Positions 30,631 through 39,417 of a stretch of DNA of 64,000 bases are shown piece after piece. The notes under the pieces were generated by a model. It was not told the DNA's origin. It was given only the letters and a program-made list of their open reading frames with translations, and searched no databases. The DNA comes from Limnohabitans sp. (lineage in GTDB: Bacteria > Pseudomonadota > Gammaproteobacteria > Burkholderiales > Burkholderiaceae_C), in contig JAHEBO010000003.1 in NCBI GenBank assembly GCA_024642215.1, positions 1 to 64,000 of the forward strand, written 5' to 3'. The translations under genes and the position numbers were made by a program. Position 1 is the first letter of the stretch; each line of letters opens with the position of its first letter.

Positions 30631-31917
30631 ATGGATTTTTTACTGATTGCATTGTTGACACTTATCAATGGCCTTTTTGCCATGTCAGAGTTGGCCCTGG
30701 CTTCCAGTCGCAAAGCAAGGCTAGCGGCAATGGAAGAAGCTGGCGACAAAGGCGCAGCCACGGCCCTTAAATTGTTGGAGAACCCCACGCAGTTTTTGTC
30801 GACAGTTCAGGTTGGCATTACATCGATTGGCGTGTTGAACGGCATTGTGGGAGAAGCGGCATTCAGTGGCGATGTCGCCGTGAGACTGATGGCGTTGGGC
30901 ATGGCCGAGTCAGCTGCAGCTTTTGCCGCAACTGCCTTGGTGGTGACTGCAATTACCTTCACCACCATTATTTTTGGCGAGCTGGTACCCAAGCGAATTG
31001 GTCAGTTGTATCCAGAGCCTGTCGCTCGTTTGGTGGCCAGACCGATGGCTTGGCTTGCGAGTGCTGCCAAGCCTTTTGTGGGCTTGTTGTCACTCACCAC
31101 GCATGGTGTTTTGAAATTATTGCAAATCGATACCCGTGGCAATCGGGCTGTGACAGAAGAAGAAATCACGGCAAGCTTAGAAGAGGGTGTTGATGCGGGT
31201 TTGATTGAGGCGCATGAGCATCAAATGGTCCGCAATGTGTTTCATCTCGATGACCGCCCCTTAACTTCTTTGATGGTGCCTAGATTGGACATTCAGTGGT
31301 TTGAAGGTGGCATGACCGTGGCACAGTGTTTGGCGCAAGTTGGGATGAATGAAGGAACGCAGGGTCATTCTTGGTATCCCGTGTGCAGAGGCAGTTTGGA
31401 AGATGTATTGGGCGTGGTCAGCGTGGCTCGTTTGGTAGCGCTTGAAAACCCTGAGGAAAATGTGGACCAATATGCCATGCCGGCTAATTTTGTACCGGAA
31501 ACCCTCAGTGGCATGTCACTGCTTGAGCAACTAAGGGGTAAGTCAGGTCGAATGGTGTTTGTGGTGGACGAATATGGGGTGGTGCAAGGCTTGCTGACAC
31601 CTCGCGATTTGTTAGAGGCCATTACAGGGGAGTTGAAGCCTTTGCAGATGGCTGATGCTTGGGCTGCAGCGCAAGACGATGGCTCTTGGCTGTTGGATGG
31701 CTTAATGCCTATCAATGAATTGAAAGCCAGACTGGAAATTAAGCAAATTGAGGGTGAAGAACGCGGTTTATTCAACACCTTGGGCGGTTTTATACTGGCT
31801 GAATTGGGTTATTTACCCAAGGTAGGAGATATTCTGATAACCGAAAGTTGGCAATTTGAAGTATTTTCACTAGATGGTCGAAGAATTGAAAAAGTAATTG
31901 CCAAATATAATAATTAA
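30631..31917 (+). CDS. Hemolysin/CorC (CNNM-type, CBS-domain) family membrane protein
   Basis: MDFLLIALLTLINGLFAMSELALASSRKARL; FGELVPKRIGQLYPE; FVVDEYGVVQGLLTPRDLLEAITGEL (CBS); C-terminal CorC_HlyC domain. Confidence 0.92.
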   Translation: MDFLLIALLTLINGLFAMSELALASSRKARLAAMEEAGDKGAATALKLLENPTQFLSTVQVGITSIGVLNGIVGEAAFSGDVAVRLMALGMAESAAAFAATALVVTAITFTTIIFGELVPKRIGQLYPEPVARLVARPMAWLASAAKPFVGLLSLTTHGVLKLLQIDTRGNRAVTEEEITASLEEGVDAGLIEAHEHQMVRNVFHLDDRPLTSLMVPRLDIQWFEGGMTVAQCLAQVGMNEGTQGHSWYPVCRGSLEDVLGVVSVARLVALENPEENVDQYAMPANFVPETLSGMSLLEQLRGKSGRMVFVVDEYGVVQGLLTPRDLLEAITGELKPLQMADAWAAAQDDGSWLLDGLMPINELKARLEIKQIEGEERGLFNTLGGFILAELGYLPKVGDILITESWQFEVFSLDGRRIEKVIAKYNN

Positions 31918-32005
31918 AATGCTTATTTTTAATATAAATGTTATTTGATTTTATTAATATAAGATATTATTCGTATTTAATAATATTGATTAACAAGGAA
32001 TAAGC

Positions 32006-32308
32006 ATGACCAGCACATACAAAGAATTATTAAAGCAGCGCGATGCATTAGAGCAAGCTATTGCGCAAGCACGTGAACTCGAGCTCGCTGAAGCTGTGCG
32101 GCAGGCTCGTCAGTTGATCGCTGAATTTGGACTTAGCGTGCAAGACGTGTTTCCTGCAGAACGCGGCGCTTCCAAATTCAAAGGCACAACAAGTGCAAAA
32201 GTAGCGGCCAAATTCAGAGATCCCGCTACAGGTCAAACTTGGACTGGAAGAGGCAAGTCTCCCAAATGGATTGAGGGCCAAGACCGTGTCAAATTTTTAA
32301 TCGTCTGA
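32006..32308 (+). CDS. H-NS family nucleoid protein
   Basis: 100 aa; coiled-coil N-terminus and C-terminal AKFRDPATGQTWTGRGKSPKWI, matching the H-NS DNA-binding motif (TWTGRGRxPxW). Confidence 0.93.
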   Translation: MTSTYKELLKQRDALEQAIAQARELELAEAVRQARQLIAEFGLSVQDVFPAERGASKFKGTTSAKVAAKFRDPATGQTWTGRGKSPKWIEGQDRVKFLIV

Positions 32309-32330
32309 TCAAGATTGATTGGCAGATCCC

Positions 32331-32355
32331 AAAAGGCCACATCCGTGGCCTTTTT
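32331..32355 (+). terminator. Rho-independent terminator after H-NS-like gene
   Basis: AAAAGGCCAC-ATCC-GTGGCCTTTTT. Confidence 0.8.
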
Positions 32356-32405
32356 CTATGAGGGCATCCTTGTAAAATCTCCGGATTCAACTCAGAGTAA
32401 ATCAC

Positions 32406-33116
32406 TTGACGACTCAATCGCCCCCGCAGCACATCGGCATCATCATGGATGGCAATCGGCGCTGGGCTAAAAAACGCTTTTTGCCGAGTGCCCTTGGCCA
32501 CGCTGCAGGTGCAAAGCAAGTGCGCGACATTGTTGAGGCGTGCATTCGAGCAGAAGTGCCGCATTTGAGTTTATTTGCCTTCAGCACAGAAAATTGGCGT
32601 CGCCCAGAAGAAGAGGTCTCGGTGCTCATGGGGCTGTTTGCGAGTTACTTGCAAAAAGAAGTGGATGCCATGGAAGCCAACGGTGTTCGATTGAAAGTGG
32701 TTGGTGATAAATCAAAATTCAGCCCTGAACTTCAAGACTTGATTGGTCGTGCAGAGCGGCAAACTCAACACAATCAAAAAATATGCTTGCGTGTGGCTGC
32801 CAATTACGGCGGACGTTGGGACATGCTTCAAGCTGCAAAGGCGTGGCAGTTTGCCAATCCGGGTGCGGACATGTCTTCTTTGACTGAAGAGGGTTTAGCA
32901 GCGCACCTCAGTACTTCTGAAGCGCCCGAGATGGATTTGCTAATTCGCACGGGTGGCGAGTCTCGCATCAGCAACTTCATGCTTTGGCAAGCCGCCTATG
33001 CTGAAATGTTTTTCATCGACACCTTGTGGCCTGATTTTTCGGTCAAACAGTTCAATGAGGCGCTTGAATGGTTTTCCAAGCGCGATCGAAGATTTGGTTC
33101 TGCCGCGCCGTTTTAA
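32406..33116 (+). CDS. Isoprenyl (cis-prenyl) diphosphate synthase, UppS-like
   Basis: HIGIIMDGNRRWAKKR, FAFSTENWRRP, RVAANYGGRWD, LIRTGGESRISNFMLWQAAYAEMFF. TTG start; not in the usual frr-uppS-cdsA context. Confidence 0.93.
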   Translation: MTTQSPPQHIGIIMDGNRRWAKKRFLPSALGHAAGAKQVRDIVEACIRAEVPHLSLFAFSTENWRRPEEEVSVLMGLFASYLQKEVDAMEANGVRLKVVGDKSKFSPELQDLIGRAERQTQHNQKICLRVAANYGGRWDMLQAAKAWQFANPGADMSSLTEEGLAAHLSTSEAPEMDLLIRTGGESRISNFMLWQAAYAEMFFIDTLWPDFSVKQFNEALEWFSKRDRRFGSAAPF

Positions 33117-34375
33117 GCGGGCTTGCTGCTTGCCGCCAGTTGACGTAATTTGTCTTTTTTGCTTGGCCGTCTGCCTTTGATGCCACCATTGCCGGGTGCT
33201 TGTTCGGGCACAGCTTGAGTTGCTTCAAAGCCTTCAATGGTCTCTTGTTCAAGTTTAACGTTGTGTTTTTTCTCGATCAAGTTCCAATGATGCAGTGTCT
33301 CTGGGCAGACAAAGCTGATGGCCAATCCAGGTTCGCCGGCTCGACCTGTGCGTCCAATGCGATGGGTGTAGTCAACGGCTGAACGAGGTAAATCAAAGTT
33401 CACCACAGTGGGCAATTTTTCGATGTCGAGGCCGCGTGCGGCCAGGTCAGTGGCCAGTACCACTTTCACACGATGCAATTTGAAGTCAGCCAAAACCTGC
33501 TGGCGTTTGCCTTGACTCAGTTGGCCATGGAAAGGTTCTGCGGCAATGCCGGCAACACGAAGCTTGGCCGCCACAATTTCGCTGGCGTGCTGAGTTGCGA
33601 CAAAGACCAAAACTTGCTTGAGTTGTTCTGTTTTGAACAAGTGTTTGAGGAGTTGCGTGCGTTTGCTGGTGTCTGTGTAGATGGCTCGCTGCACAATGAC
33701 CGCGGGTTGGGCTGTTTCGCCTTGAATGTGAATTTCGTGTGGATTGTGCAGAAGACTTTGCGCCAAGGCTTCGATGCTCTTGGGGCGTGTGGCGGACAAG
33801 AACAAGTTTTGACGTTGATGCGGCAAACTTGCCAAAATTTGACGCAACTCATCTTGAAATCCAAGTTCTAACAATTTGTCGGCTTCGTCCAAGACCAAGG
33901 TTTGAACTTGGGAGAGTTTCAATGCATTGTGATCCAACAGGTCAAGCAGTCGGCCGGGCGTGGCAATCAAGATGTCCGTACCACCCCGCAAGCCCATCAT
34001 TTGGGGATTGATGGAAACACCACCAAAAACAATGGTCACTTTGCAGTTTTTGCCCAAATGCGCAGACAAACTCATGAAGGTCTGTCCAACTTGAATGGCC
34101 AACTCGCGCGTTGGAACGAGTATCAAAGACTGAACGGCTTTCTGTTGTCGACCTGAAGCCAATGTCAAATTGAGATGTGATTTGGAGAGTATTTCAATCA
34201 GGGGCAGGGCATATGCCGCTGTTTTGCCCGAGCCTGTTGGCGCGGTGACCCAAATATCCTGTCCAGTGAGGGCAACAGGAATGAATTCACGCTGTACAGG
34301 GGTAGGTGCTGGATAGGTTTTGGGTTTGAGTGCGCGAAGCAGCTCGGGCGATAGGCCCAATTCGTTAAAAGACAT
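33113..34375 (-). CDS. DEAD-box ATP-dependent RNA helicase (RhlE-like)
   Basis: MSFNELGLSPELLRALK; APTGSGKTAAYALPL; VLDEADKLLELGF; HRIGRTGRAGEPG. Confidence 0.95.
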   Translation of the reverse strand: MSFNELGLSPELLRALKPKTYPAPTPVQREFIPVALTGQDIWVTAPTGSGKTAAYALPLIEILSKSHLNLTLASGRQQKAVQSLILVPTRELAIQVGQTFMSLSAHLGKNCKVTIVFGGVSINPQMMGLRGGTDILIATPGRLLDLLDHNALKLSQVQTLVLDEADKLLELGFQDELRQILASLPHQRQNLFLSATRPKSIEALAQSLLHNPHEIHIQGETAQPAVIVQRAIYTDTSKRTQLLKHLFKTEQLKQVLVFVATQHASEIVAAKLRVAGIAAEPFHGQLSQGKRQQVLADFKLHRVKVVLATDLAARGLDIEKLPTVVNFDLPRSAVDYTHRIGRTGRAGEPGLAISFVCPETLHHWNLIEKKHNVKLEQETIEGFEATQAVPEQAPGNGGIKGRRPSKKDKLRQLAASSKPA

Positions 34376-34437
34376 AGTGCTTAAGCATAAGTGCATATAG
34401 CTTGATATGCCAGCCGAGCATGGCAAAATCATGCACT

Positions 34438-35316
34438 ATGAATACACGCAAAGGCATTATTTTGGCGGGTGGGTCGGGTACGCGCCTGTACCCCGTGACA
34501 CAAGCGGTCTCCAAGCAATTGATGCCGGTGTACGACAAGCCCATGGTTTACTACCCTTTAACCACGCTCATGTTAGCGGGCATCAAGGATGTGCTGTTGA
34601 TCAGCACGCCCCAAGATACGCCGCGTTTTACGGAGCTGTTGGGCGATGGCAGTCAGTGGGGCATGAACATTCAGTACGCCGTCCAACCCAGCCCCGATGG
34701 CTTGGCTCAGGCCTTCATCATTGGCCGAGAATTTGTGGGCTCTAACCCCAGCGCTTTGGTGTTGGGTGACAATATTTTTTACGGTCATGACTTGGTGAAG
34801 TTGATGCAGCGCGCCGACGCCCAAAAGGGTGGGGCCAGCGTCTTTGCTTACCATGTGCACGATCCTGAACGGTATGGCGTGGTGGAATTCGATGGTCAGC
34901 AGCAAGCCTTGAGCATCGAAGAAAAACCTGTTAAACCGAAAAGCAACTATGCGGTAACCGGCCTGTATTTTTATGATTCTCAGGTGTGTGACATTGCTGC
35001 CAATATCAAGCCTTCAGCGCGCGGCGAGTTGGAGATTACCGATGTGAACCGTTGGTACCTCGAGCACCATCAACTCAATGTGGAAATCATGGGCAGGGGC
35101 TATGCATGGTTAGACACCGGCACGCACGACAGTCTGCTTGAGGCCGCAGGTTTCATTGCGACGCTACAAAAGCGACAAGGACTGATGGTTGCTTGCCCAG
35201 AAGAAATTGCATTTGCTCAAAAATGGATCGATGCTGCGCAGTTGCAGAAATTAGCGGCACCGTTGGCTAAAAACAGCTACGGCCAGTACCTGTTGAATCT
35301 CCTAAAGGCGCATTGA
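34438..35316 (+). CDS. rfbA: Glucose-1-phosphate thymidylyltransferase
   Basis: [49 protein letters not shown]. Confidence 0.97.
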   Translation: MNTRKGIILAGGSGTRLYPVTQAVSKQLMPVYDKPMVYYPLTTLMLAGIKDVLLISTPQDTPRFTELLGDGSQWGMNIQYAVQPSPDGLAQAFIIGREFVGSNPSALVLGDNIFYGHDLVKLMQRADAQKGGASVFAYHVHDPERYGVVEFDGQQQALSIEEKPVKPKSNYAVTGLYFYDSQVCDIAANIKPSARGELEITDVNRWYLEHHQLNVEIMGRGYAWLDTGTHDSLLEAAGFIATLQKRQGLMVACPEEIAFAQKWIDAAQLQKLAAPLAKNSYGQYLLNLLKAH

Positions 35317-35873
35317 TGCCCTATACCGTCACGCCAAGCAATCTGCCAGAAGTTTTAATCTTGAAGCCTCAAGTTTTTGGGGATGCGCGTGGTTTTTTCT
35401 TTGAAAGTTTCAATGCGCGTGATTTCGCCAAAGTCACGGGGCTCGACGTTCAGTTTGTTCAAGACAACCACAGCAAGTCCTCGAAGGGCGTGCTGCGCGG
35501 ACTTCATTACCAAATTGAGCATGCACAGGGAAAACTGGTCAGGGTCACCCGCGGTGAAGTCTATGACGTTGCTGTTGACATGCGTCAGCATTCGCCAACA
35601 TTTGGTCAATGGGTGGGTTGTCACTTAAGTGCTGATAATGCGCTTCAATTTTGGGTGCCACCAGGTTTTGCTCATGGCTTCTTGGTGCTCAGTGAGTCGG
35701 CCGAATTTTTGTACAAAACCACGGATTATTGGTACCCAGAACACGAGCGCAGCTTGCTCTGGAATGACCCCGCACTGGGCATTGAATGGCCCTTGCCAGA
35801 GGGTGTCCAGACGCCCATCTTGGCAGCTAAAGATGCGGCAGCTTCAACGCTGTCGAAAGCGCAGGCGTACTAA
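35316..35873 (+). CDS. rfbC: dTDP-4-dehydrorhamnose 3,5-epimerase
   Basis: EVLILKPQVFGDARGFFFESFNARDF; VQDNHSKSSKGVLRGLHYQ; WVPPGFAHGFLVLSE. TGATG junction with rfbA. Confidence 0.96.
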   Translation: MPYTVTPSNLPEVLILKPQVFGDARGFFFESFNARDFAKVTGLDVQFVQDNHSKSSKGVLRGLHYQIEHAQGKLVRVTRGEVYDVAVDMRQHSPTFGQWVGCHLSADNALQFWVPPGFAHGFLVLSESAEFLYKTTDYWYPEHERSLLWNDPALGIEWPLPEGVQTPILAAKDAAASTLSKAQAY

Positions 35874-35886
35874 GCGCTGCGAAGGT

Positions 35887-36891
35887 TTATTTGTGCGGCG
35901 GCAGGGCGTAGGCTTTGATGGCGCTCAGTTGACCTAGGCTCAATCGGTTGCCGTGTTGACTGACCACGGCTGCTGCAGCTTGATTGCCTAAAGTTGCCGC
36001 TTGGTTGGGGGCGTAACCTCGGGTCATGGCATACAGAAATGCGCCTGCAAACATGTCGCCTGCGCCATTGGTGTCAATGGCTTTGACTTTTTCGGCCGGA
36101 ACATGCCAAGACTGCTCTGCTGTCAGAACTTCAGAGCCTTGGGCGCCGCGTGTGAAGCAGACCATTTTGGCCAACTTCTTCAAAGTTTGTCGAACCTGCT
36201 CAAGGTCTTCTGTGCCGCACCACACTTGCGCTTCTTCTTGGTTGCAAAACAAGTAATCGACACCCTCACCCAACATGGCGTCTAAGCCTGCCTTGCAGAA
36301 TTGAATCATGCTGACATCGCTCAGTGTCAGGGCCAAAGCGACACCAGCCTCCTGCGCGATTTTTCGGCCTTTCAGCGCTGCCGCTAAACCAGTTGGAGAA
36401 GCAGCCAGGTAGCCCTCCATGTAATAAATCTTAGATTTAACAATGTCCTGGGGGTGTAAGGCAACGTCGTCTAATTCTGCGGAAACGCCTAAGAAGGTGC
36501 ACATGCTTCTTTCGGCATCGGGTGTGACCAAAACCATGCAACTGCCAGTTTGTCCCGCCATTGCGCGCGTGTGCGTAAGGTTGGTGTGAACGCCTTGGGC
36601 CTGCAAATCTTTGACGTAAAAATCTCCCAGGCTGTCGTGTGCAACTTTGCAGGAATAGAAAGCTTTGCCGCCCAGTTGTGCCAAGGCCACGACGGTGTTG
36701 CCTGCAGAACCGCCACCTGTTTGGCGTGGTTGAAGTTGGGAGACATGTTCTAGCAACTCAGCACGACGCGGCGTATCGATCAATGTCATGTGGCGCTTGC
36801 TGACACCCATCTTCAGCAGCAGGGCGTCTGAAACTTCGTATTCGGAGTCGACCAAGGCGTTGCCAATGGCATAGAGATCGTGGTGGGACAT
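35887..36891 (-). CDS. Adenosine kinase-like PfkB family carbohydrate kinase
   Basis: MSHHDLYAIGNALVDSEYEVSD; RQTGGGSAGNTVVALAQLGGKAFY; DTNGAGDMFAGAFLYAMTRG. Confidence 0.93.
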   Translation of the reverse strand: MSHHDLYAIGNALVDSEYEVSDALLLKMGVSKRHMTLIDTPRRAELLEHVSQLQPRQTGGGSAGNTVVALAQLGGKAFYSCKVAHDSLGDFYVKDLQAQGVHTNLTHTRAMAGQTGSCMVLVTPDAERSMCTFLGVSAELDDVALHPQDIVKSKIYYMEGYLAASPTGLAAALKGRKIAQEAGVALALTLSDVSMIQFCKAGLDAMLGEGVDYLFCNQEEAQVWCGTEDLEQVRQTLKKLAKMVCFTRGAQGSEVLTAEQSWHVPAEKVKAIDTNGAGDMFAGAFLYAMTRGYAPNQAATLGNQAAAAVVSQHGNRLSLGQLSAIKAYALPPHK

Positions 36892-37046
36892 GGTAATGGC
36901 TTGGATCTAAATCAAGGAACTGAGAAGTTTAATGCCATTGTTAGAAGCCGCATCGGTAAAATGTTGACAGGGTTCGCAGACCCGCTAAGTGAAGACTGAT
37001 CCAGGGGGTGGTCTTGTATGAATTATTTTATGAATCAAAGGCTGCG

Positions 37047-37961
37047 ATGAAACGCGATTATTTTTCTCATGCTTCTAAAGAAGCCAGAAGCAAACAACAT
37101 GAATCCTCCGACGAGCGATGCATTGCGCTCGTCGATGCCCGCTATCTGTCTTGGCTAGCGCAACATGCCCAATCCAAAGCCAAGAAGGAAAGTGTCAATC
37201 GACTGGGCTTGTCCTATTTCCTCGGCGATGCATTGGCACAAGCCGGCATAGACGTTGAAGTCAAAAGAATTTACTGGTATTCAGAAGAACAAGAAACTTT
37301 GGATGTGGAAGGTCAAATTGTTCGGAAAGTTCTCTCGCATGACCTTGATGGCGGTGTATCACTTCTCCAAAGCATGGCCCAAGATTTGACGCGTTTGGCC
37401 CAGCACAATGCTTGTGATCATGTGCTGTTGGCTTCAGACGATGAGCGCTTATTGACGTCAATTGACAATGCACAACTCACGGGCATGGCGGTGCATATTT
37501 TGGCCGATGATGCCGCACGCAACATGCCCAAATTGCATCAAACAGATCCGGGTTGGGGGCGGCTGTTGTCACAGGCGGATCGACGCATTGTCGTGCAACC
37601 AAAGGCGCTTGCTGAAATTCTTCAAGGTGTGGGCGCCAAAGAAGTCAATCCTGTCGTGGAAGACCCCGAAGTTGTGAGGGAGTCTATGACTGAAGTGATC
37701 GTGTCCTGGTGGGACGATGAGCCCGAAGACAAGCGTGAAGAGTTACGTGATGAGTTGCACATCAATCGCGGAATTCCCCAAGAAGTGGATCGCCAGCTGT
37801 TGCTTCGCATGCGACATCGCTTAACCCGCGCACTGACCTTGCAAGAGAAAAAAATGTTGCGTGAAATTTTCCGAGCGGTCGCATTTGGAACTTTGTCGAC
37901 GGAGGTGACGCCGAGCCAAGATGCCGACTCATCCACACCGTTGATTGAAGAGCCGATTTAA
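37047..37961 (+). CDS. NYN/PIN-like (LabA/DUF88-type) domain protein with C-terminal extension
   Basis: ALVDARYLSWLAQ, RIYWYSEEQETLDVEGQIVRKV, DHVLLASDDERLLTSIDNAQLTGMAVHIL resemble NYN nuclease-like folds. C-terminal about 100 aa WWDDEPEDKREELRDELHINRGIPQEVDRQLLLRMRHRLTR. Confidence 0.72.
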   Translation: MKRDYFSHASKEARSKQHESSDERCIALVDARYLSWLAQHAQSKAKKESVNRLGLSYFLGDALAQAGIDVEVKRIYWYSEEQETLDVEGQIVRKVLSHDLDGGVSLLQSMAQDLTRLAQHNACDHVLLASDDERLLTSIDNAQLTGMAVHILADDAARNMPKLHQTDPGWGRLLSQADRRIVVQPKALAEILQGVGAKEVNPVVEDPEVVRESMTEVIVSWWDDEPEDKREELRDELHINRGIPQEVDRQLLLRMRHRLTRALTLQEKKMLREIFRAVAFGTLSTEVTPSQDADSSTPLIEEPI

Positions 37962-37984
37962 TCAAGGCCATGTGGGAGCGCGTG

Positions 37985-38311
37985 ATGATGTCGAAAATAA
38001 CTTGGATTGCAATGTGGGCAGGTTTGAGTTTGCCAGCTCATATCAGTTTCGCAGAAGAGCATAAGCACATCGCTGCCGACCTGTTACCCATGTCGCTGCA
38101 AGTGAGCTGGAATGCCAACAGGCCTCACTTGGGGCAGTTTGGGCATTGCGCAGCCGCTTTTGACAGCCGAACTGACGATGGAAAAATGGCCTTTGCCTGT
38201 TCCATCTATGTCAAATTGTCAGCGGTTGCACAGCGCAACGCCATTCAACACTGTGATGAACAGCGCCATACGCGTGGCATCAAAACGCCTTGTCAGTTGA
38301 TTGACAAATAA
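37985..38311 (+). CDS. Small secreted hypothetical protein
   Basis: Signal-like MSKITWIAMWAGLSLPAHISFA, then a mature domain with four Cys. Confidence 0.55.
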   Translation: MMSKITWIAMWAGLSLPAHISFAEEHKHIAADLLPMSLQVSWNANRPHLGQFGHCAAAFDSRTDDGKMAFACSIYVKLSAVAQRNAIQHCDEQRHTRGIKTPCQLIDK

Positions 38312-38368
38312 CCCTCGGCCTTCAACTGCCGCAACACGATTGCGGCAGATTGAATCAAACAGATAGAC

Positions 38369-38734
38369 TTATTTTTTCGGCAATGTGCCGCCGCTCTTGA
38401 CACACTCGTCCAGTGTTTTGAACGCTGTGAACTTTTGCGTCTTTTCGAAGCTGGCGCTGTTTTTATCGTGGCAGATGCCGCTGTCTGATTTTTTGACAAC
38501 AACTTCAGCCACGGCTGCGTTGGCTGGCGCGCGGCCACCGCTTTTCAAACATGCTTCCATGTTGGGGAAAGCTTCGAACTTTTTGGTGGCGCCGTAGCTG
38601 GTGCTTGATTTGTCGTGACAAATGCCAGAGTCTGATTTTTTGACTGCAGCATCGGCAGCCTGTGCCAACACAGTGCTGGCGCTGAACAAGCTGAAGAAAG
38701 ACGCGATCAAAGTGAGCGTGAAACGTTTATGCAT
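38369..38734 (-). CDS. Secreted protein with two tandem GICH-type modules
   Basis: Signal-like MHKRFTLTLIASFFSLFSASTVLAQA, then two copies of KKSDSGICHDKxSxSxxxTxKFxAFxxxxxCxKSGGxxP. Confidence 0.75.
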   Translation of the reverse strand: MHKRFTLTLIASFFSLFSASTVLAQAADAAVKKSDSGICHDKSSTSYGATKKFEAFPNMEACLKSGGRAPANAAVAEVVVKKSDSGICHDKNSASFEKTQKFTAFKTLDECVKSGGTLPKK

Positions 38735-38833
38735 GAAAGTCTCCTAGGTTGACGGCATTTGCAGGTCCTGGCCATGCAAGCAATTGCAGGCACATTTGAC
38801 CCTTGGCATGCTATCGCATCTGGCCAAATTTGC

Positions 38834-39400
38834 TCAATTTTGAGCGGTTTTTTCGAGCTGAGTGATGTCAAAACCCATCAAAGACAGTCGTTGCGTTAAA
38901 GCCTTGTAGGAAACCTCTGAAATTTGAGGGGTACGCGACAAGATCCAGAGGTATTTTTTACTGGGATCGCCCACTGCGGCAAGTTGGTACTGTGGGTCTA
39001 AGTCCAGCACCCAGTAATCTCCCCAGACTAGGGGCATCCATCCCATCCAGCTGGGCGCAAAGCGCACCTCAAGCTGCGCCGGCACGCCATTGGCGCGGGG
39101 TCTGGCCTTGCCCAAAGCTTGGATCATGTCGCCATTGGCTGCCTGGCATTGATTGAGAACTTGAATTTCTGCTGGGTTGATTAGCTTGTATGTCGCTTTG
39201 GTGTTTTGAGTGCAGTTGCGCTGAAACCAGTTGGGAAGTTTTGCAATTTCATACCAACTGCCCATGTATTGGGAAATATCAATCTGCGAAATTGCTTTTA
39301 CTGAAGGTGTTTGTTGCGCGCTCACGGAGTCCGCGAGCAAAGCCGAAAACGCCAAGGTGAAAAATGCGGATGTCAACCGCCGCATCGAGATCTTGAGCAT
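38834..39400 (-). CDS. Lipocalin family protein (Blc-like)
   Basis: ISQIDISQYMGSWYEIAKLPNWFQRNCTQNTKATYKLI (GxW lipocalin motif); signal-like N-terminus. Confidence 0.92.
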   Translation of the reverse strand: MLKISMRRLTSAFFTLAFSALLADSVSAQQTPSVKAISQIDISQYMGSWYEIAKLPNWFQRNCTQNTKATYKLINPAEIQVLNQCQAANGDMIQALGKARPRANGVPAQLEVRFAPSWMGWMPLVWGDYWVLDLDPQYQLAAVGDPSKKYLWILSRTPQISEVSYKALTQRLSLMGFDITQLEKTAQN

Positions 39401-39417
39401 TTTAAAAATGTAAGCGA

